From the NCBI GenBank assembly GCA_023213215.1, contig CP096136.1, positions 62,001 through 126,000 of the forward strand: a stretch of 64,000 bases of DNA, given 5' to 3'. Below are positions 39,707 to 48,538 of the stretch, one piece after another. Under the pieces are notes generated by a model. That model made no database searches, was not told where the DNA came from, and saw nothing but the letters and a program-made list of their open reading frames with translations. Within the stretch, counting starts at the first letter, position 1, and every line of letters begins with the position of its first letter. The position numbers were made by a program, and so were the translations under genes. The stretch is from Flavobacterium sp. JAD_PAG50586_2. Lineage in GTDB: Bacteria; Bacteroidota; Bacteroidia; Flavobacteriales; Flavobacteriaceae.

Positions 39707-40174
39707 ATGAACGTATCAGAAATTATTGGACTTAAAATTACAGAAATTCGATATAATTACATTTATCAGAATGAATATGATATGCAAGAATTTTTTGCTT
39801 ATCTAAAATTGTCTAACGGGCTAATAATAGAAATTCCACAATTTTTTGATTCTAAAATTGATAGGAATGAGAAATTAAGTAAAATTTTCTCAAAAGCTAA
39901 AAAACCAAATAAGAAATGTAAAACTGAAATTGAAAATCAAAAAATAATTGATATACATTTTTGGTTTGAGGAGGAAGAATCTCATATGGAATTTAAGGCA
40001 TATTTAGAATTAGAAAACGGGAATTTGGTCACAGAAATGAATTATGGACCAATGGGGTTAACAACTGTTGATTTAGAAATTCTTACTAAAGCTGATTTTG
40101 AGAAATTTAAAACGACACTACATAAAGATTTGCAAATTAAATCCTATTTGATTGAATTAAAAAACGTTTGCTAA
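39707..40174 (+). CDS. Hypothetical protein (cassette-like unit 3)
   Basis: 155 residues, no family recognised. Soluble, acidic/lysine-rich, with two similar halves that both run from an aromatic and charged stretch into a (Y/F)(L/A)(K/E)L-N-G-L/N pattern (FAYLKLSNGLIIEIP and FKAYLELENGNLVTEM), hinting at an internal duplication or a small beta-sandwich. Such lone AT-rich single-gene units are typical of cassette cargo. The start lies 20 bp after the boundary, and its stop TAA is provided by the left core of the following hairpin (GTT TGC TAA C). Confidence 0.68.
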   Translation: MNVSEIIGLKITEIRYNYIYQNEYDMQEFFAYLKLSNGLIIEIPQFFDSKIDRNEKLSKIFSKAKKPNKKCKTEIENQKIIDIHFWFEEEESHMEFKAYLELENGNLVTEMNYGPMGLTTVDLEILTKADFEKFKTTLHKDLQIKSYLIELKNVC

Positions 40175-40300
40175 CATCAATTTCCCACAACAGCCGGTTT
40201 TATCTTTCTTAACCAAAAACTACTAAGGTGAATTTTTGCTTATCTTTATAACAAATCATTAAAAATCCCGCTACTGACAAAAAGTTGCGGAACGTTAACG
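40166..40300 (+). repeat. attC-like hairpin site C
   Basis: Left core GTTTGCTAAC (40166-40175) overlaps the end of the preceding gene, right core GTTAACG (40294-40300). Arms pair weakly: TTCCCACAAC with GTTGCGGAA, and AGCCGG with CCCGCT. About 135 bp. The gene after it (VIT family) lacks a matching end site, so this is the last recognisable boundary. Confidence 0.45.
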
Positions 40301-40319
40301 ATAATTTTAAAGAACCTTA

Positions 40320-41036
40320 GTGAAAAATACAGAGATGGTTACAATTGACAATTATTTAGACAATCATTACATACACAGAAGCAATTGGTTAAGGGCTGCG
40401 GTATTGGGTGCAAATGACGGAATAATATCTATTTCCAGTCTCGCAATAGGTGTTGCTGCTGCAAGTTCTACAAGGGAACCAATAATTTTAGCAACAGTAG
40501 CAGGTCTTGTAGCCGGAGCACTATCTATGGCAGCCGGTGAATATGTATCGGTAAGTTCCCAAACCGATATTGAAAAAGCTGACATTGAACGGGAAACCCA
40601 GGAACTGAAAGATATGCCTGAAGAAGAATTAAAAATTTTGGCCCAAATATTTGAAAGAAGAGGTTTGAAAAAAGAAACTGCAATGCAGGTAGCAATAGAG
40701 CTGACCGAGAAAGATGCTCTAGGAACACATATCAGGGAGGAATTAGGTATCAATGAAATTAGCCAGGCTAACCCAATTCAGGCTGCCTTCGCTTCGGGAA
40801 TGTCATTTACAGTAGGTGGTTTTTTGCCTCTTTTAGTTATACTCTTTGCTCCTGTAAAAAGTTTAGAATATTGGCTTTATGGTTTTACAATTCTTTTTTT
40901 AATTATTTTAGGAACTATATCGGCAAAAACGGGCGGTTCAAGTGTCATTAAAGCTATTCTGAGAATTACGGTTTGGGGGACAATTGCAATGGGTTTATCA
41001 GCTTTTGTTGGATATTTATTTGGGGTGAGGGTTTAA
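40320..41036 (+). CDS. VIT1/CCC1-family iron/manganese transporter
   Basis: 238 residues, starting at GTG 40320 or at ATG 40335 (MVTIDNY). Five hydrophobic helices. The family signature around ANDGIISISSLAIGVAAAS (helix 1) and GLVAGALSMAAGEYVSVSSQ (helix 2) is clear, followed by a charged cytoplasmic metal-binding helix region rich in Glu (EELKILAQIFERRG). It exports or sequesters Fe2+/Mn2+. After the stop, ACGCCAACTGCTGGTTCGCGC (41052 onward) resembles half of a hairpin site but has no partner. It sits at the right edge of the cassette-like array, next to a Fur-family regulator unit. Confidence 0.88.
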   Translation: MKNTEMVTIDNYLDNHYIHRSNWLRAAVLGANDGIISISSLAIGVAAASSTREPIILATVAGLVAGALSMAAGEYVSVSSQTDIEKADIERETQELKDMPEEELKILAQIFERRGLKKETAMQVAIELTEKDALGTHIREELGINEISQANPIQAAFASGMSFTVGGFLPLLVILFAPVKSLEYWLYGFTILFLIILGTISAKTGGSSVIKAILRITVWGTIAMGLSAFVGYLFGVRV

Positions 41037-41098
41037 TATCTACAAAACTACGCCAACTGCTGGTTCGCGCTACATACTTAAACAATAAATAAAACGGA

Positions 41099-41829
41099 AT
41101 GTTTGATTTTATAAAACGCCTTTTTAAGAAAGAGGAATCTGAAAGTCCGGAACCGATTAAGGAAGAAGAAATTATACCTGAAACAGAACCTGTAAAGGAA
41201 GAAAGCCTGTTAGCCAGTTTGTGGACTAAGTTTAGTGACGGGAAATATGACGAAGTAATTAAGGAAGCTGACATTATAATTGAGCAGAATGAGGCGTTAA
41301 CCAAAAACGAAGCGCTTAAGCTAAAAGGACTTTCGTATTTCCGGCAGGAAAAATATGACGTATCAGAAAAGTTATTTACCGAATTGAGTGCAGAGTCGAC
41401 TAATCCTAGTGACTGGTTTAATTTGCTTACCTCGGCAGCACTGAATAGGAGTTTTGAATTGAGTGACAAGGCACTGGAGAAAACAATCGAGTACTATAGT
41501 GAATACGGCACGGAAAATGATCTTCCGATTCCGCAGGTTTTTTATTATTATATGCTGGCTTTGCGCGATGTGAAGGAATATAATAAGGCGTTTGTGCAGT
41601 TTGAAAAACTTAAGGACATCTATTGCAAACTTGCCATAACCGATGCTACATTTTTATATATTAGAGGCGTTCCTTTTTTGAGGATACTATCAGCAACGGA
41701 AAGGAAATACTGGAGCATATCGATAAAGATGCGGCACAAAAGTTCCTGGCAGAACTCCACGGCAGGCTGGATGAGGAGGGAAAGGATTATATAGATAAAT
41801 TTGAGCAGGCCCTAACATATAAGAAGTAA
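41099..41829 (+). CDS. TPR-like protein of unknown function (single frameshift)
   Basis: An acidic protein of about 243 residues once joined. After a charged N terminus rich in Glu and Pro come helical repeats of TPR type (SLWTKFSDGKYDEVIKEAD, LKLKGLSYFRQEKYDVSEKL). The frame breaks at a T6 run (41674-41679). One added T gives VPFFEDTISNGKEILEHID and runs to a stop at 41829. No partner domain seen. It lies 25 bp before the DUF4256 gene. Confidence 0.8.
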
Positions 41830-41853
41830 AACAACCTAAAATTTTATACGGCA

Positions 41854-42414
41854 ATGGGAAATAAAAAGCAATTGTCACCAGAACAATCTTCAACACTACT
41901 GGAAACATTAAGGATACGTTTTGAGAAAAACGCAAACCGTCATTCTGGCCTTGAATGGGATAAGATACAAACCAAACTCGAAGCCAGTCCCGAAAAGCTT
42001 TGGTCACTCAATGAAATGGAAACTACAGAAGGCGAACCTGATGTTGTAGACTACGATAAAAAAACAGATGAATATATATTTTATGACTGCTCGGCAGAAA
42101 GCCCGAAACGAAGAAGCCTTTGTTACGACAGAAAAGCTCTTGATGCAAGAAAGGAAAACAAGCCAAAGGATTCTGTTATAGACATGGCAGCAGCAATGGG
42201 CATCGAATTATTAACAGAGGAACAATACCGCAAATTACAGCAGCTAGGCAATTTCGATACCAAGACATCAAGCTGGATTCAAACGCCTGAAGCTATCCGA
42301 AAACTGGGTGGTGCTGTGTTTTGTGATTTTAGATACAATACCGTTTTCCTATATCACAACGGTGCAGATTCCTACTATGCTGCTAGAGGTTTCCGCGGAT
42401 CGGTTAGAGTATAA
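41854..42414 (+). CDS. DUF4256 protein
   Basis: 186 residues, cytoplasmic, recognisable as the DUF4256 family by its continuous pattern around YIFYDCSAESPKRRSLCYD, RKENKP and ALGGAVFCDFRY-like segments (here RKLGGAVFCDFRYNTVFLY). Function unknown. Convergent with the MpaB-type gene, whose stop begins 1 bp away. Confidence 0.85.
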   Translation: MGNKKQLSPEQSSTLLETLRIRFEKNANRHSGLEWDKIQTKLEASPEKLWSLNEMETTEGEPDVVDYDKKTDEYIFYDCSAESPKRRSLCYDRKALDARKENKPKDSVIDMAAAMGIELLTEEQYRKLQQLGNFDTKTSSWIQTPEAIRKLGGAVFCDFRYNTVFLYHNGADSYYAARGFRGSVRV

Positions 42415-42415
42415 A

Positions 42416-43183
42416 TCAGTTTGGATTTACATCCAATTCGGCTATCTGGTCTTTATAATCTGACGGAAGCAGTACACTTTTCAGCAGCCAGTCCATTTTC
42501 ATAAGGCGGCTTACTTTGTATACAGGAACCACTGGTGTGAGTAAAGAAAAGTTACTGAACTGCAATAATTCCTTTACTCTGGCTGGGCATACTAATTTCT
42601 GGCCTTCTATAAGCACTTTGAAACGCAGGGTTCCTAAGTGTTTTTTATATTGTTTAAACAAATCAGCAGTGTATTCACTTTTTTGCAGATTTTCCTGTAA
42701 ATGGGATTCCCTTACCGGAAGCCATTCGATGTAATTTGGCGGGAGCTCTTTCAGTCCCATTCGGTCGCCCACGCGATAGAAAACATTGTATACTTCTTCC
42801 TTTTCTTCATCAGAAAGCTTTCTTTCCAAGAGTTCATACGCCGAAACAGAATAATGGATTAACATAAAAAGCACATCGCGGTAAGCCCAGTCCGGAATCA
42901 CATCTCCACGGTTCTGTTCGACTGCGCTGTGGATTTTCCGCATCGTGTCGATAGCTTTATTGGCATCATCCGTTGAGGCAAAAACTATCATTCGGGCATA
43001 TCTTACTGTAGAGAACAGGCGTCCCAACGGATCGGAAGGAAGACGTCCTGTGAAGTAAAGCCAGTCGACAGCTTTGTTTAGCGCAAATTCGGCTGCTGCA
43101 CCAGCAAAGATGAAAAGTATAGTGTCGCTTTTCCCCCAGATGGTTCTTACTATTGACTCTTTTTTAGTAAAATGATGTTCCAT
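42416..43183 (-). CDS. MpaB-type oxygenase (DUF2236)
   Basis: 255 residues, helical. The DUF2236 / rubber-oxygenase family start FAGAAAEFALNKAVDW and DPLGRLFSTVRYARMIVF are visible, with the histidine candidates for heme binding in MRKIHSAV and MLIHYSVSAYELLE. Substrate unknown. Confidence 0.85.
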   Translation of the reverse strand: MEHHFTKKESIVRTIWGKSDTILFIFAGAAAEFALNKAVDWLYFTGRLPSDPLGRLFSTVRYARMIVFASTDDANKAIDTMRKIHSAVEQNRGDVIPDWAYRDVLFMLIHYSVSAYELLERKLSDEEKEEVYNVFYRVGDRMGLKELPPNYIEWLPVRESHLQENLQKSEYTADLFKQYKKHLGTLRFKVLIEGQKLVCPARVKELLQFSNFSLLTPVVPVYKVSRLMKMDWLLKSVLLPSDYKDQIAELDVNPN

Positions 43184-43195
43184 TGATTAGAGTAT

Positions 43196-43235
43196 AAAAA
43201 AACTCCCTTACGGATGGCAAAGGAGTCTTTTTGAA
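43196..43235 (-). terminator. Terminator after alcohol dehydrogenase
   Basis: On the minus strand GACTCCTTTGCC and GGGAGTTTTTTT form an imperfect stem followed by a T-run, between the dehydrogenase stop and the MpaB-type start. Confidence 0.65.
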
Positions 43236-43240
43236 GTATT

Positions 43241-44296
43241 TTATTTAAGAGAAGCCATATCGATCACAAAACGGTATTTCACATCGCTTTTGAGCATTCT
43301 TTCATAAGCTTCGTTTATCTCCTGCATTTTGATGATCTCTATTTCGGAAACGATATTGTGTTTGCCACAAAAATCGAGCATTTCCTGAGTTTCGGCAATA
43401 CCACCTATAAGTGAACCGGCTACCGATTTTCTTCCTAATATCATTGGAACCGTACTTAACAGCGGCTCCAATCCTCCCAAGTAGCCTACGACAACCAAAG
43501 TTCCGCTGATGCCTAAAGTGGCAATGTAAGGATTGATATCATGAACGTAAGGAACCGTATCGATAATCACATCAAACTTTCCGGCAACCGTAGCCATTTG
43601 GGCATCATCTGTTGAAATAATCACGGCATCGGCACCTAAATCCTTAGCGTCTTTTTCCTTATCTGGTGTTCTTGAGAATAAGGTTACCTCTGCTCCTAAT
43701 CCTTTAGCCAATTTAATAGCCATGTGGCCTAAGCCTCCTAATCCGACAACTGCTACCTTACTTCCTTTGCCAACATTCCAGTGTCTTAAAGGAGACCAGG
43801 TTGTGATTCCGGCGCAAAGCAATGGTGCTACTGCGGCCAAATCTAAATGAGCGGGAACTTTTAATACGAAATCTTCATCCACAACAATTTTCTCAGAATA
43901 ACCGCCATGAGTGAATCCTCCTAAGTGTTTATCCTGTCCGCCATAAGTTCCAACCCAACCGTTCAGGCAGTATTGTTCTAAATCCTGTTGGCAGCTGCTG
44001 CAGGTACGGCAGGAATCTACAAGGCATCCAACCGCAGCAAAATCACCTACTTTTAGTTTGCTGACTTCACTTCCCACTTTGGTTACCTTGCCTACAATTT
44101 CATGGCCTGGAACAACCGGATAAGTCGTCCATCCCCAATCATTTCTAGCTGTATGTAAGTCGGAATGGCAGACACCACAATACATAATCTCTATTTCAAT
44201 ATCTTTTGGGAGGGCTTCCCTGCGCTCAATGTTCATTTCTTTCAGCGGCGCGGTTGTACTATCGGTTCCGAATGCCTTAACGTTTGTTGTTTTCAT
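43241..44296 (-). CDS. Zinc-dependent NAD(P) alcohol dehydrogenase (cinnamyl/YahK type)
   Basis: 351 residues, medium-chain dehydrogenase. Catalytic zinc ligands in GVCHSDLH and GHEIVGKV; structural zinc cysteines in CRTCSSCQQDLEQYC; nucleotide motif VVGLGGLGHMAIK. The YGGQDKHLGGFTHGGYSE stretch is typical of the YahK/cinnamyl-alcohol-dehydrogenase subgroup, which reduces a wide range of aldehydes with NADPH. Confidence 0.92.
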   Translation of the reverse strand: MKTTNVKAFGTDSTTAPLKEMNIERREALPKDIEIEIMYCGVCHSDLHTARNDWGWTTYPVVPGHEIVGKVTKVGSEVSKLKVGDFAAVGCLVDSCRTCSSCQQDLEQYCLNGWVGTYGGQDKHLGGFTHGGYSEKIVVDEDFVLKVPAHLDLAAVAPLLCAGITTWSPLRHWNVGKGSKVAVVGLGGLGHMAIKLAKGLGAEVTLFSRTPDKEKDAKDLGADAVIISTDDAQMATVAGKFDVIIDTVPYVHDINPYIATLGISGTLVVVGYLGGLEPLLSTVPMILGRKSVAGSLIGGIAETQEMLDFCGKHNIVSEIEIIKMQEINEAYERMLKSDVKYRFVIDMASLK

Positions 44297-44334
44297 TTTT
44301 AGTTTTTAGTTGTGTTATTGTTCTGTTTTTTTTA

Positions 44335-45338
44335 TTAATTAAAAATACCTATCAGCATCTCCTTCAGTAAATCTCCGTGCGGTAATGCGTTGGCACCAAC
44401 TCCTTTACTTTTTACGTCTATACTGCGCAATGTTCCAACAATGGCGCTAACTTTCTTCATCGGATAATTGTGTGCGGCTGAAATATAATCCTGCACAAAA
44501 TAAGGACTTACCTTTAAAACTTTCGCAGCATTACCTGGGGATTTATCCTTTAATCCATGAAATTGCAGCAAGGCAGAAAAGAAGCTAAACACCAATCCGT
44601 TAGTCATTACAATTGGGTTGTCTTTTTGGTTTTGGGCAAAATAGTTGGCTATCTGGTAGGCTTTTAACTGATTCCTTTCCCCTATGGCCTTTCGGAATTC
44701 GAACACATTGAAGTCCTTACTGAAACCGATGTTTTCTTCTATATGATGTGGTGTAATCGTACTTCCTTTTGGGAGGATGATTTCGAGTTTGTTTAATTCG
44801 TTGGCGATGCGGCTCAGGTCATTCCCAAGAAATTCTACCAACATGGCCATAGCTTTGGGTTCAATGCCGTAACCTCTATTTTTCAGAAGGTTTTTTATCC
44901 ATTGCCCTACCTGATTATCATACATTTTTTTGCTTTCAAAAAGCACAGCCTTTTTTCCAACGTCTTGGTTACTTTCTTGCGTTTGTCAAGGGTTTTGTAT
45001 TTGTAGGCAAAAACCAAAACTGTTGTAGGTTGTGGGTTTTCAGCATATTTCTCAATCTGGTCTATTGTTCTGGAAAGTTCCTGCGCTTCTTTTACAATTA
45101 CAACCTGTCGTTCTGCCATCATCGGATAACGTTTTGCATTTGACACAATATCATCTATAGTGGTATCACGTCCATAAAGCACCATTTGATTGAATCCTTT
45201 TTCATCTTCGGTCAACAGATTTTCTTCAAGATACTCGGTAATCCTATCAATATAATAAGGCTCTTCGCCCATAAGAAAATAGATAGGTTTGATGTTTCCG
45301 GCTTTAATATCGTTGATAATTTTTACTACTTCTTCCAA
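44335..45338 (-). CDS. holA: DNA polymerase III subunit delta (single frameshift)
   Basis: The delta subunit opens the sliding clamp. The N-terminal part (45338 down) has KPIYFLMGEEPYYIDRI; the C-terminal part has the helical collar domain (GNDLSRIANELNKLEI). The frames meet at a T6 run (44951-44956 on +). One added base gives TLEKKAVLFESKKMYDNQVG and a protein of about 334 residues, the usual size. Essential in bacteria, so a real inactivation is implausible. Divergent from the HsdR_N-like gene. Confidence 0.92.
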
Positions 45339-45379
45339 AATAAGTTGGTAATTCGTTTAATAGATAATAGATTTGTTGG

Positions 45380-45837
45380 ATGCAAAAGCTGAATTTCCCA
45401 TCCTTTTCGTTTCGCTTCAAAAATAGTGAAAATAAAGTGTCTATTTTTGATGACATAAGGAAAAAGTTTATCATTCTCACACCCGAAGAATGGGTTAGGC
45501 AACATACCGTTCAATATTTGTTACAGGAAAAAAATATCCAAAATCGCATCTTAATGTTGAGAAGCTTGTAAAAGTGAATGACATCAATAAACGCTATGAT
45601 ATTGTTGTTTTTCAGCCGAATGGCGATTTGTTTTTACTAATAGAATGCAAGGCACCAGAAGTTAAGATCACGCAAAGCACTTTTGACCAGATTGCGCGCT
45701 ATAACCTGAAACTGAAAGCGGAATACCTGATGGTAACCAATGGCTTAAATCATTACTTTTGCCAAATGGATTTTGAGAATGAAAAATATGTTTTTCTAGA
45801 GGAACTTCCCAATTTTAATGGAGAGACGAATAGATAA
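45380..45837 (+). CDS. HsdR N-terminal-like nuclease-fold protein (single frameshift)
   Basis: About 152 residues once joined, matching the short type I restriction HsdR_N family (PF13588) common next to holA in Bacteroidota. The PD-(D/E)xK-type core is visible: RYDIVVFQPNG (Asp) and LLIECKAPE (E-x-K). The frame breaks in an A7 run (45528-45534). One added A gives LLQEKKYPKSHLNVEKLV. No HsdM or HsdS genes are here, so it is not a working restriction system by itself. It is followed 3 bp later by a glycosyltransferase. Confidence 0.85.
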
Positions 45838-45840
45838 TAG

Positions 45841-46836
45841 ATGAGAGACAAAAAAATAGCCGTAGTCATATTGAATTGGAATGGAGCTAAACTATTAGAG
45901 CAGTTTCTTCCTTCGGTGACAGCCTATTCTGCCGAAGCTAACGTTTATGTTGCCGATAATGCTTCTACTGATAATTCTATTGCTGTGATTAAGGAACAAT
46001 TTCCATCAGTTACCATTATTCAGAATGACGGAAATTATGGTTTTGCCAAAGGGTATAATGTAGCGTTACAACAGGTTGAAGAAGAGTATTATGCGTTAGT
46101 GAATTCGGATATTGAAGTTACTGAAGATTGGCTTGCTCCTATTTTATCCCTATTTGATTCTGAACCTAATATCGGAATCATTCAACCCAAGATTTTAGAT
46201 TATAAAAATAAGGAATACTTTGAGTATGCCGGAGCTGCGGGCGGTTTTATTGATCAATTTGGTTATCCCTATTGCCGTGGCCGGATCTTTGACCATATAG
46301 AAAAAGACAAAGGACAATATGACGATGAAATTGGTATTTTCTGGGCAAGTGGTGCCTGTTTCTTTATCCGAAAAGAAATCTACAGGAAATTAAGTGGTTT
46401 TGACGATGATTTCTTTGCCCATCAGGAAGAGATTGATTTGTGCTGGCGTGCCTTTAATTTGGGGTATACGGCAAAATATACCTCGAAATCTGTTGTATAT
46501 CATGTAGGCGGTGCTACTTTGAATGAAAGTAATCCGAAGAAAACGTTCCTGAACTTCCGCAATTCCTTATTGATGTTAGCCAAAAACTTACCTGAAAACA
46601 AATTGTTCCCCATAATTCTGGCTCGTATTGTATTGGATGGCCTGGCCGGAATTCAATTTATCTTTAAAGGAAAATTTACGCATTGCTGGGCAATTGTTAA
46701 AGCGCATTTCCATTTTTACATACTGATAAACAAAACGTTAAAGAAAAGAAAATCTCCGCAGGCATACAATTACTATCGTTCGAAGAGCATTGTTTACAAG
46801 TACTTTCTGAAGAACGGCACTGTTTTTGACTTATAA
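45841..46836 (+). CDS. Glycosyltransferase family 2 protein
   Basis: 331 residues. The GT-A fold is evident from VVILNWNGAKLLEQFLPS, VADNASTDNS and the metal-binding NSDIEV. FFAHQEEIDLCWRA is the acceptor-site motif of rhamnosyl-type transferases. A membrane-associated amphipathic C terminus follows. It would add a sugar to a surface polysaccharide; donor unknown. Confidence 0.9.
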   Translation: MRDKKIAVVILNWNGAKLLEQFLPSVTAYSAEANVYVADNASTDNSIAVIKEQFPSVTIIQNDGNYGFAKGYNVALQQVEEEYYALVNSDIEVTEDWLAPILSLFDSEPNIGIIQPKILDYKNKEYFEYAGAAGGFIDQFGYPYCRGRIFDHIEKDKGQYDDEIGIFWASGACFFIRKEIYRKLSGFDDDFFAHQEEIDLCWRAFNLGYTAKYTSKSVVYHVGGATLNESNPKKTFLNFRNSLLMLAKNLPENKLFPIILARIVLDGLAGIQFIFKGKFTHCWAIVKAHFHFYILINKTLKKRKSPQAYNYYRSKSIVYKYFLKNGTVFDL

Positions 46837-46887
46837 TTTTAACAAGAGTTTATCATTGGATATGCTCCTTAAAAAAATTAAAAACCT

Positions 46888-46895
46888 TATTTTTG
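46888..46895 (+). promoter_or_regulatory. -7 box upstream of the OmpA lipoprotein gene
   Basis: TATTTTTG matches TAnnTTTG, 22 bp before the ATG. No TTG at standard spacing (the nearest is 29 bp upstream). Confidence 0.45.
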
Positions 46896-46917
46896 TTAAA
46901 ATTTAATCACCTATCCT

Positions 46918-47751
46918 ATGAAAAAAGTAATTTTTGCACTTTCGTTAGTGGCACTTACACTAACATCGTGTGGCACTAAGAAAAAGATTGCTGCTTTAGA
47001 AGCACAGAACAAAGAATGTCAAGACTTATTGAATTCGACTACAATGAAACTGAACTTGTGTCTTTCAGAAAAAGATGCACTTTCAAAACAAAATGACTAT
47101 CTGAAACAAAACAATACAGACTTAATCAACAACTCTAAGGATTTGACTGTCCTGACTACTAAAGGAGCTCAAAATCTTGAAAAATCATTAGAAAGTTTAA
47201 AGGAAAAAGACCTAAAAATAACACGTCTTCAGGATGCATTAACCAAGAAAGACAGCGTTACCCTTGCATTGGTTACCAGCTTGAAAAGCTCTGTGGGTAT
47301 TTCCGATCCTGATATCGAAATCAATGTAGAGAAAGGTGTTGTTTTCATTTCTATCGCTGATAAGCTATTGTTTAAAAGCGGAAGTTATGTAGTTAGTGAC
47401 AGAGCTAAAGAAGTATTGGCTAAAGTAGCTAAAGTAGTAAACAGCAGACCAACATTTGAGTGTATGGTTGAGGGTCATACTGATAATGTTCCTTTCACAG
47501 GAAATGCAGTATTGCTTGACAACTGGGATTTGAGTGTGAAACGTTCGACTGCGATTATTAGAGTATTGACAAAAGATTTAGGTGTAAAACCATCTCAATT
47601 GATTGCAGCTGGTAGAAGCGAATTTATTCCATTAGTGGATAATACTACTGCTGATAACAGAGCGAAAAACAGAAGAACCCGTATTGTAGTTTTACCAAAG
47701 ATTGATGAATTCTACGAAATGATTGAAAAGGAAATGAAGAATCAGAAATAG
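46918..47751 (+). CDS. OmpA-family lipoprotein
   Basis: 277 residues. A lipoprotein signal (FALSLVALTLTSCG, lipidated Cys about 19) is followed by a coiled coil (about 25-115) and a C-terminal OmpA domain with VEGHTDNVPFTG and NRRTRIVV, which binds peptidoglycan. It probably tethers the outer membrane to the cell wall. Strong hairpin terminator after it. Confidence 0.92.
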   Translation: MKKVIFALSLVALTLTSCGTKKKIAALEAQNKECQDLLNSTTMKLNLCLSEKDALSKQNDYLKQNNTDLINNSKDLTVLTTKGAQNLEKSLESLKEKDLKITRLQDALTKKDSVTLALVTSLKSSVGISDPDIEINVEKGVVFISIADKLLFKSGSYVVSDRAKEVLAKVAKVVNSRPTFECMVEGHTDNVPFTGNAVLLDNWDLSVKRSTAIIRVLTKDLGVKPSQLIAAGRSEFIPLVDNTTADNRAKNRRTRIVVLPKIDEFYEMIEKEMKNQK

Positions 47752-47782
47752 TCCTTTGAGAAAAAAGAATATAATTATAGAC

Positions 47783-47817
47783 AAAAAACGCCTTGAGAAA
47801 TCAGGGCGTTTTTTTTA
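47783..47817 (+). terminator. Terminator after the OmpA lipoprotein gene
   Basis: A stem of at least 9 bp (ACGCCTTGA / TCAGGGCGT, one wobble) closes a GAAA loop, with an A-run before and an eight-T run after. Confidence 0.9.
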
Positions 47818-47858
47818 AAGAGAATTTCTATAATCTTTTCTCTATGTTCAATATTCTT

Positions 47859-48485
47859 TTAAAATATATCAGGATCGCCTTTTCCTTCACGGATAACTAC
47901 TGGTTCATATCCTGATAAATCGATTATTGTCGAGCCGACATTATCGCCATAACCGCCATCAATAACCAGGTCAACCAGATGTTGCCATTTTTCAAAGATA
48001 AGTTCGGGATCGGTAGAATATTCCAATACTTCATCATCATCATGTATGGAAGTAGAAACAATTGGGTTGCCTAACATTTTAACGATACAGATGGCTATAT
48101 TATTATCCGGCACACGGATTCCGACGGTTTTCTTTTTGCGGAATTCCTTTGGCAGATCATTATTTCCGGGTAAGATAAAAGTATAAGGACCTGGAAGTGT
48201 TCTTTTTAATATCTTGAATGTCGATGTGTCTATTTGTTTCACATAATCGGAAAGATTGCTAAGGTCACTGCAAACGAAAGAGAAGTTCGCTTTTTCAAGC
48301 TTGATGCCTTTAATTTTGGCAATGCGTTCTAAAGCCCTGGAATTAGTTATATCGCAACCCAATCCGTAGACTGTATCTGTCGGATAAATTACTAAGCCAC
48401 CATTACGTAGTACATCAACCACCTTTTTGATGGCAGCTTCGCTAGGTTTGTCTTCGTATATTTTTATGAATTCTGCCATACTCAA
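47859..48485 (-). CDS. tsaC: L-threonylcarbamoyladenylate synthase (TsaC/Sua5 family)
   Basis: 208 residues, YrdC fold. It makes threonylcarbamoyl-AMP for the t6A37 modification of tRNAs reading ANN codons. Motifs: GGLVIYPTDTVYGLGCD near the N terminus, KRTLPGPYTFIL, and VGIRVPD. The Sua5 C-terminal domain is absent, so it is the short TsaC type. The start may be the third codon (48479). Confidence 0.9.
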   Translation of the reverse strand: MSMAEFIKIYEDKPSEAAIKKVVDVLRNGGLVIYPTDTVYGLGCDITNSRALERIAKIKGIKLEKANFSFVCSDLSNLSDYVKQIDTSTFKILKRTLPGPYTFILPGNNDLPKEFRKKKTVGIRVPDNNIAICIVKMLGNPIVSTSIHDDDEVLEYSTDPELIFEKWQHLVDLVIDGGYGDNVGSTIIDLSGYEPVVIREGKGDPDIF

Positions 48486-48538
48486 AAGTAATCAAAAAAC
48501 TAAACCTACATTTTATATTATTTCCTTAATTTATTTCG

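Larger units (their letters stand above)
37130..40299 (+). mobile_element. Array of three integron-cassette-like units without integrase
   Basis: Three consecutive gene units each begin with GTTA plus unit-specific bases and end with the exact reverse complement: GTTAGCAAG (37130) with CTTGCTAAC (37639); GTTAGGTGCA (37767) with TGCACCTAAC (39554); GTTAGCAAAC (39687) with GTTTGCTAAC (40166). Between the end of one unit and the start of the next lies a 125-145 bp imperfect hairpin. This is the layout of integron cassettes, where each cassette carries its own attC with complementary outer core sites RYYYAAC and GTTRRRY. Units 1 and 3 have the gene start 11-14 bp after the boundary and the hairpin at the 3' end. 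Only one boundary (GTTAGGT) fits the strict core, and no integrase gene is in the window. Confidence 0.6.

Noticed and set aside
41045..41075. Fourth attC-like site after the VIT-type gene
   Set aside because: Only a half-like sequence (CGCCAACTGCTGG) is present. It does not match the unit's start (GTTAACG) and has no pairing partner.
45380..45837. Type I restriction-modification locus
   Set aside because: Only an HsdR N-terminal-like domain of about 150 residues is present; no helicase part, HsdM or HsdS.
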